Source: Candidatus Pelagibacter sp. | GTDB lineage: Bacteria > Pseudomonadota > Alphaproteobacteria > Pelagibacterales > Pelagibacteraceae | Reading direction: 5' to 3' | Length of the DNA: 9,298 nucleotides | Assembly (NCBI GenBank): GCA_028221385.1 | Contig: JAOIRP010000022.1 | Location: 1 to 9,298, forward strand | Shown: one piece after another, positions 6,014 to 9,298 of the stretch | Layout of the letters: each line of letters starts with the position of its first letter | How positions within the stretch are numbered: the first letter of the stretch is position 1 | Notes under the pieces: generated by a model | What the model saw: only the letters and a program-made list of their open reading frames with translations | What the model was told of the DNA's origin: nothing | Databases searched by the model: none | Made by a program: the position numbers and the translations under genes

Positions 6014-6862
6014 ATGAAAGCCATTATTTTTAGTTTACTAGGTTGGATGATGTTACCTGTTATGGATGGTTTTGCTAAGTTTCTAAGTTCGGATCTTCCA
6101 GTTTTACAAATCACTTGGGCTAGATATTTTTTTACAGTCGCTTTTACTCTACCTGTTATGTTTTTCTTTTATAAAAAACAACTTGTTTGGTCTGATAAAC
6201 CAAAGTTACAAATTCTTAGAGGTCTAATTTTACTTTCTGCCAATGTTTGCTTCTTCTATTCAATATCAATCATCTCTCTTGCTAAAGCCTTAACACTGGC
6301 TTTTATTGCCCCATTAATAGTCACAGCATTTTCACCCATGTTACTAGGTGAGAAGGTTGGTATTAAAAGGTGGACAGCTGTAATAATTGGTTTTATAGGG
6401 TCATTAGTAGTTATTAGACCTGGCTTTGTTGAGATTAATATTGCCAGTCTTGCTGCATTAGGTACAGGATTTCTTTATGGTTTTTATTTGATAATAACTC
6501 GTAAATTAAGCACATCCGATAATCCATTATTAACTCTATTAATTACCGGATTAGTTGGTTGCATAATTTCCTCTCTTGTTGTTCCATTTATTTGGGTTAA
6601 ACCTAATCTAGTCGAATGGTCTATGATGGCAGGAATAGGTGTGTTTGCCTGCATTGGACACTTATTTCTTATATTATCATTAAAATATGCTGATGCCTCT
6701 AAATTGGCTCCTTTAGGCTATACAGAGATCATTCCCAATGTTTTAATTGGTTATTATTTCTTTGGTAATTTCCCGGATAATTGGACTTTTCTAGGTCTTT
6801 TAATAATTGTCATTAGTGGCATTTACATATCTAGGAGAGAAGTAGTTAATAATTCCATTTAA
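6014..6862 (+). CDS. EamA/DMT superfamily permease
   Basis: A 282-residue, ten-helix inner-membrane protein made of two EamA repeats. Repeat one (about 3-136) contains the W35-A-R-Y block in helix two, the helix-three and four segment from L69 to L89, and A-P-L-I-V-T-A-F-S-P-M-L-L-G-E-K-V followed by W120-T-A-V-I-I-G-F-I-G. Repeat two (about 147-273) ends with the D227-A-S-K-L-A-P-L-G-Y-T-E segment and a final helix. DMT permeases of this type export amino acids, nucleosides, S-adenosylmethionine or other metabolites; the substrate is not evident here. It begins 17 bp after the AEC permease on the same strand, so it may end the argC-hom transcription unit. No Shine-Dalgarno or separate promoter is obvious in the gap. 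Downstream lies a 419-bp gene-free stretch. Confidence 0.88.
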   Translation: MKAIIFSLLGWMMLPVMDGFAKFLSSDLPVLQITWARYFFTVAFTLPVMFFFYKKQLVWSDKPKLQILRGLILLSANVCFFYSISIISLAKALTLAFIAPLIVTAFSPMLLGEKVGIKRWTAVIIGFIGSLVVIRPGFVEINIASLAALGTGFLYGFYLIITRKLSTSDNPLLTLLITGLVGCIISSLVVPFIWVKPNLVEWSMMAGIGVFACIGHLFLILSLKYADASKLAPLGYTEIIPNVLIGYYFFGNFPDNWTFLGLLIIVISGIYISRREVVNNSI

Positions 6863-7054
6863 TATATATCTCATTTGTTTACTAATAATTAATGTTATAC
6901 ATCAAGTTAAATATATAAACTGCTGTAATTATTGGATTTAATTTAATATTATAAACATAACTAAATAATAAGAAAATAATTTTTTTATAGATTAAATTTA
7001 CTTAGAAATAACCATATTTAAGAATATTTTGTTTTATATTAAAAAACCCTTTAA

Positions 7055-7100
7055 AATCAACGATATTTGCAATCAGTAATTAACGTTGATAACGTTGATT
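7055..7100. repeat. Tandem 9-bp repeat with an inverted partner
   Basis: AACGTTGAT occurs twice in direct tandem (7082-7090 and 7091-7099). Eight bases of its complement, AATCAACG, lie upstream at 7055-7062 and can pair with CGTTGATT at 7093-7100 or with most of the first copy. The arrangement could be a protein-binding site with iterated half-sites, a recombinase site, or chance in AT-rich DNA. The exact tandem duplication is the strongest part. Confidence 0.6.
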
Positions 7101-7204
7101 AATTTAGCATTGCAGTCTTTGAATATGCCATTTAAACGGCCATAGAGGGGTCTTTTTTTAGCATAGCCACCAATAGAGTACAACTGAAGGGTGAATAAGC
7201 TTAT
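7073..7204 (-). pseudogene. Possible decayed coding fragment, unidentified
   Basis: On the minus strand a frame stays open from just after a TAA (7207-7205) to a TGA (7075-7073), 43 sense codons, without an ATG or a convincing start. The peptide includes an L-Y-S-I-G-G-Y-A-K-K-R-P-L-Y-G-R segment that looks more like real protein than random AT-rich translation. The stretch is also GC-richer than its surroundings. It may be a remnant of a horizontally acquired gene or transposase, but I do not recognise a family. It could equally be a non-coding block that happens to be open. Confidence 0.2.
7124..7159 (+). terminator. Weak terminator-like hairpin with a T-run
   Basis: TATGCC (7124-7129) pairs with GGCCATA (7138-7144) leaving one bulged C, around an 8-base loop. 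Seven consecutive Ts follow at 7153-7159. The T-run starts 8 bases after the stem instead of directly after it, so this is a poor match to an intrinsic terminator. It could stop readthrough from the upstream permease genes, although those end about 260 bp earlier. Confidence 0.25.
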
Positions 7205-7226
7205 TTAAGACTAAAATCAACATATT

Positions 7227-7263
7227 GTCCTAAAAGTATTTAATACCAACACTTTTAGAGGAC
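7227..7263 (-). terminator. Stable hairpin just beyond the methyltransferase gene
   Basis: GTCCTAAAAGT (7227-7237) pairs with ACTTTTA (7251-7257) plus GGAC (7260-7263), an 11-bp stem with a two-base bulge and a 13-base loop. It starts 18 bases past the stop codon of the minus-strand methyltransferase gene, the right place for a 3'-end structure. No T-run follows on either strand, so it may stabilise an mRNA end or belong to the GC-richer block. Confidence 0.35.
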
Positions 7264-7281
7264 TAATATACAGAAAAAATA

Positions 7282-7560
7282 CTATTCAATAAAGATTTTC
7301 TCAGCCCTCAATAATCGTTTTTTTTGTTGAATCCCACCTTTTCCTGAGTAGCCACCGAGAGTTCCATCGGATCTGATTACCCTATGACATGGTATTTTAG
7401 GAGGATAGGGGTTTTTACCCACTGCATTGGCAACTGCTCTAAAAGCCTTTGGTTTTCCAATAGCTTTAGCTATTTCAAGATAGGTTTTAACCTTTCCTTT
7501 TGGAATTTTAGACAAGTAATTCCATACTTTTAGCTGAAACTTAGTCCCCTTTAAGTTCAT
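7282..7560 (-). CDS. Single-domain methylated-DNA-protein cysteine methyltransferase
   Basis: This 92-residue protein matches only the C-terminal DNA-binding and active-site domain of Ogt/AGT repair proteins, which transfer alkyl groups from O6-alkylguanine to their own cysteine. It shows F8-Q-L-K-V-W near the start, I19-P-K-G-K-V-x-T-Y, the arginine finger R41 in R-A-V-A-N-A-V, the Asn hinge in K-N-P, and the active-site P57-C58-H-R-V-I. These are followed by G-x-L-G-G-Y-S-G (66-73) and an L-L-x-x-E helix. Cys58 is retained, so this is not an alkyltransferase-like protein, which carries Trp there. The N-terminal domain is absent. A longer frame from ATG 7647 exists, but its extra 29 residues lie inside the GNAT gene in another frame. 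ATG 7560, with GAG six bases upstream, fits the conserved domain. It overlaps the GNAT gene by 20 bp, implying coupled expression. Confidence 0.85.
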   Translation of the reverse strand: MNLKGTKFQLKVWNYLSKIPKGKVKTYLEIAKAIGKPKAFRAVANAVGKNPYPPKIPCHRVIRSDGTLGGYSGKGGIQQKKRLLRAEKIFIE

Positions 7561-7978
7561 ATAGCTCAAAACCTGTGTTATTGGATATCTTATCATATAA
7601 TTTCTTGGCATTTTCATTGGAAGAGTGGGTGATCCAACGAATTCCATCCCAATTATTTGATTTTGATAATAATTTTAAGTGATTAATTAGCTTTTGAGCT
7701 ATTTTTTGACCCCTGAAATCTGGCTCAACAAACAAATCGTCTAAAAAGCCTATATATTTGCCCTTAATTGGCCTTGGCATCGTTCTATAATGAGCAATTC
7801 CAACGATTTTATCCTCTGATTCAAAGCAAATACCTTTAACAATATGGTTTTCATCATTAATCCAATCCCACAGAGTGTCTAAAATTCTTGTATTCATTGG
7901 TACTTTGTAGAAATTGGCATAAGCATTATATAATTTAACCCAATTTTCCTTATCTTTATGATCTAATTTTCTAATCAT
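7541..7978 (-). CDS. GNAT-family N-acetyltransferase
   Basis: A 145-residue single-domain GNAT protein, normal length. The acetyl-CoA binding motif A lies at F78-L-D-D-L-F-V-E-P-D-F-R89-G90-Q-K-I-A94, giving the R/Q-x-x-G-x-A pyrophosphate loop. The C-terminal part has S-S-N121-E-N-A-K-K-L-Y128, the usual Asn-Ala-x-x-x-Tyr segment in which the tyrosine acts as general acid, and G-F-E-L-Y near the end. The N-terminus begins directly with strand one (M-I-R-K-L). The acyl acceptor cannot be predicted; small amines, amino acids or protein N-termini are all used by this family. It is preceded by a small membrane protein gene (18-bp gap) and overlaps the downstream methyltransferase gene, so the three form a likely minus-strand operon. 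No clear Shine-Dalgarno precedes the ATG. Confidence 0.87.
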   Translation of the reverse strand: MIRKLDHKDKENWVKLYNAYANFYKVPMNTRILDTLWDWINDENHIVKGICFESEDKIVGIAHYRTMPRPIKGKYIGFLDDLFVEPDFRGQKIAQKLINHLKLLSKSNNWDGIRWITHSSNENAKKLYDKISNNTGFELYELKGD

Positions 7979-7996
7979 TTTGTTTAATATATAACT

Positions 7997-8173
7997 TTAA
8001 ACAACTGAAATTAAGACAAAATAACTAAATAAAAAAAAAACTGATAAACCTGACAAATAGAAAGTCTCTAAGGTTTTGCCATCATTTTTATATTGAATTA
8101 AACTTAGGATTATGAAGCTTATTGAAGTTAGTAAAAAATATATTGAGTCTATATTACCATCTAATGTTGCCAT
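7997..8173 (-). CDS. Small two-helix membrane protein, 58 residues, unknown function
   Basis: An ATG at 8173 opens a 58-codon frame ending with TAA at 7999-7997, 18 bp before the GNAT start. The product has a short acidic N-terminus (D5, D9), a first hydrophobic segment at about 11-27, a polar turn (Q-Y-K-N-D-G-K-T-L-E, 27-36) and a second hydrophobic segment at about 38-58 ending in V-V. That is a helical hairpin, probably with both ends on the same side of the inner membrane. Position, orientation and the tidy two-helix layout support a real gene. A run of ten Ts encoding Phe residues could be slippage-prone. I recognise no family. It may simply be a SAR11-type short membrane protein or part of the GNAT-methyltransferase unit. 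Confidence 0.6.
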   Translation of the reverse strand: MATLDGNIDSIYFLLTSISFIILSLIQYKNDGKTLETFYLSGLSVFFLFSYFVLISVV

Positions 8174-8192
8174 AGATATTTAATTTAAACTA

Positions 8193-8221
8193 TTGACATT
8201 ATAAATCACTTAATATATTAC
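8193..8221 (+). promoter_or_regulatory. Sigma-70-type promoter for the tyrosine recombinase
   Basis: A perfect -35 hexamer TTGACA (8193-8198) is followed after 17 bp by TATTAC (8216-8221). Alternative -10 registers (TATATT at 8214) overlap it. Transcription would start near 8228, giving a leader of about 28 bases. Between the -10 and the ATG is an inverted repeat GATAA (8226-8230) / TTATC (8238-8242) that could be an operator. Only 20 bp separate the -35 from the start of the divergent small membrane protein gene. Confidence 0.5.
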
Positions 8222-8255
8222 TAACGATAATTAATGGTTATCAATAGTAATAGAT

Positions 8256-9212
8256 ATGAATAATATAATAACAGACATAAAAGCATTACAGGAAGAAACA
8301 TTATTAAATCTTCAAAGCTCAAAAGCAAATAATACAATAAGAGCTTACAAATCAGATTTTAATGACTTTGGTTTATTCTGTGCAAAAAATGGTTTTAAAT
8401 CTCTCCCATCAGAACCAAAAATAGTTTCATTATATTTAACTTATTTATCAACTAAAGACGTTAAAATGAGCACTTTAAAGCGAAGATTAGTATCAATAGG
8501 CGTCATCCATAAGCTTAAAGGTCACTATTTAGATACAAAACACCCATCAATAATTGAAAATATAATGGGTATTAAAAGAAGAAAAGGAAGCATTCAAAGA
8601 GGTAAAAAACCATTATTAATCAATAATTTAAAACAGATTATTAATGTAATTGATGAACAAAAAAGGGAAGAAATAAAAAAACTTAGGGATAGGTCAATTA
8701 TATTAATTGGGTTCTCAGGTGGTTTTAGAAGAAATGAAATAGTTTCATTAGAATATGAAGATCTGGATTTCGTAGAAGAAGGACTTAAGATTAACCTCAG
8801 GAGGTCTAAAACAGATCAATTCGGCGAAGGGTCAGTAAAAGGAATCCCCTACTTTGACCATTCACAGTATTGCCCAGTTGTTTCAATCCAAAAATGGATT
8901 GAAATATCAAAAATTAGTTCAGGAGCATTATTTAGAAGGTTTACTAAAGGATCAAAATTATCAGAAAATAGATTAACTGATCAAACAGTTGCTCTACTTA
9001 TCAAAGAATATTTAAAATTAGCGGGTATAGAAAGTAAAAATTACTCAGGACATAGTTTAAGATCAGGCTTTGCAACATCTGCAGCAGAATCTGGAGCGGA
9101 AGAAAGAAGTATAATGGCTATGACAGGTCATAAGTCTACAGAAATGGTTAGAAGATATATTAAAGAAGCAAATATTTTTAAAAATAACGCTCTTAATAAA
9201 ATAAAAATTTAA
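8256..9212 (+). CDS. Tyrosine recombinase / site-specific integrase
   Basis: A 318-residue two-domain tyrosine recombinase. Residues about 10-100 form the N-terminal SAM-like DNA-binding domain (T27-I-R-A-Y-K-S-D-F in its first helices). The catalytic domain from about 118 carries every expected residue: R158 in G-G-F-R-R-N-E-I, K185 in R-S-K-T-D, H266 and R269 in S-G-H-S-L-R-S-G-F, H292 in T-G-H-K-S, and the nucleophile Y301 in R-R-Y-I. It should therefore be able to cut and join DNA through a covalent phosphotyrosine. It is short and lacks the arm-binding domain of lambda-type integrases, so it resembles XerC/D in size. The H-S-L-R-S-G and T-G-H-K-S-x-x-M-V-R-R-Y blocks are more like element-borne integrases. 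No tRNA or phage genes are visible beside it. A strong -35 precedes it, and the stop overlaps the 3' end of a convergent gene by 4 bp. Confidence 0.9.
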   Translation: MNNIITDIKALQEETLLNLQSSKANNTIRAYKSDFNDFGLFCAKNGFKSLPSEPKIVSLYLTYLSTKDVKMSTLKRRLVSIGVIHKLKGHYLDTKHPSIIENIMGIKRRKGSIQRGKKPLLINNLKQIINVIDEQKREEIKKLRDRSIILIGFSGGFRRNEIVSLEYEDLDFVEEGLKINLRRSKTDQFGEGSVKGIPYFDHSQYCPVVSIQKWIEISKISSGALFRRFTKGSKLSENRLTDQTVALLIKEYLKLAGIESKNYSGHSLRSGFATSAAESGAEERSIMAMTGHKSTEMVRRYIKEANIFKNNALNKIKI

Positions 9213-9298
9213 ACACTAATCCAAGATTTAGGCCAGAAATCTAAATTATTTGATGGATTAATATTTTTTGGCCGTATTATAATATTCTCTTTTTCATA
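9209..9298 (-). CDS. 3' end of an unidentified minus-strand gene (partial)
   Basis: From the right window edge the minus strand stays open for 29 codons to TAA at 9211-9209. The peptide is N-I-I-I-R-P-K-N-I-N-P-S-N-N-L-D-F-W-P-K-S-W-I-S-V in its last part, with two Trp and several Pro residues. That is unusual for random AT-rich sequence and looks like a genuine C-terminus. It would converge with the recombinase gene, overlapping by 4 bp. The fragment is too short for a family call, and a chance open frame of this length cannot be excluded. Confidence 0.4.
   Translation of the reverse strand, partial: YEKENIIIRPKNINPSNNLDFWPKSWISV

Larger units (their letters stand above)
6863..7281. other. 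419-bp intergenic stretch with a sharp base-composition break
   Basis: No intact gene is seen on either strand. The first part is extremely AT-rich (12% GC over 6901-7000). From about 7101 to 7200 GC rises to 39%, above the neighbouring genes. The stretch holds a tandem 9-bp repeat (7082-7099), its inverted partner at 7055-7062, a small hairpin followed by seven Ts (7124-7159), a 12-bp palindrome AATAAGCTTATT (7194-7205), a longer hairpin (7227-7263), and a startless open frame on the minus strand (7073-7204). No tRNA cloverleaf or known riboswitch is recognisable. The break suggests either a structured RNA or a scar of acquired DNA. Confidence 0.6.

Noticed and set aside
7101..7200. tRNA gene or integrase attachment site in the GC-richer block
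   Set aside because: No T-loop GTTC-like box, acceptor stem or CCA-adjacent pairing could be found on either strand.
7561..7647. N-terminal extension of the methyltransferase from ATG 7647
   Set aside because: The 29 extra residues do not resemble an Ogt N-terminal domain and lie within the GNAT gene in another frame; ATG 7560 fits the conserved domain and has GAG upstream.
7086..8244. TTGATAAC (7086-7093) and GTTATCAA (8237-8244) as inverted ends of a cassette
   Set aside because: An 8-bp match between two AT-rich intergenic stretches is expected by chance about this often, and neither end shows a target duplication.
8256..9212. Calling the recombinase XerC or XerD
   Set aside because: Size is similar, but the active-site surroundings (G-G-F-R-R-N-E-I, S-G-H-S-L-R-S-G) and the neighbours are not those of the chromosomal dimer-resolution pair.

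Overview
The window looks like a piece of a streamlined SAR11 (Pelagibacterales) type alphaproteobacterial chromosome. It is very AT-rich, with lysine-, asparagine- and isoleucine-rich proteins. Genes are packed with 1-20 bp gaps or small overlaps, and Shine-Dalgarno sequences are mostly weak or absent. A met gene sits behind a tandem SAM-II/SAM-V riboswitch leader, an arrangement I associate with Pelagibacter. The lineage call is inference from these traits; no rRNA or marker tree is available here.

Left part (1-3632). The end of a heme A synthase-like gene (+) converges with metY (-), an O-acetylhomoserine sulfhydrylase. The metY leader (about 1468-1592, minus strand) folds as two consecutive SAM-sensing aptamers, and the second one contains the only clear Shine-Dalgarno in the window. 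Divergent from metY are rplM and rpsI (ribosomal proteins L13 and S9), followed by argC, which has a perfect extended -10 box so close to its ATG that a leaderless transcript is plausible.

Middle part (3626-6862). A tight same-strand run follows: argC, an unannotated 57-residue lipoprotein overlapping argC, hom (homoserine dehydrogenase with ACT domain), an AEC-family permease overlapping hom by one base, and an EamA/DMT permease. Homoserine from Hom is the precursor of the O-acetylhomoserine used by MetY, so both ends of this branch lie within 5 kb, although only metY shows a riboswitch.

Right part (6863-9298). A 419-bp intergenic gap starts at about 12% GC and then jumps to about 39% GC. 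It carries tandem 9-bp repeats, hairpins and a decayed-looking open frame, which suggests a foreign scar or an RNA. Beyond it lies a minus-strand cluster of a 58-residue two-helix membrane protein, a GNAT acetyltransferase and a minimal one-domain methylated-DNA-cysteine methyltransferase. A divergent tyrosine recombinase with all catalytic residues and a TTGACA promoter follows, and the 3' end of another minus-strand gene closes the window. This right end reads as accessory. I see no rRNA, tRNA, CRISPR array or complete insertion sequence. The least described material is the pair of small proteins missed by length cut-offs, the GC-rich intergenic block and the recombinase neighbourhood.
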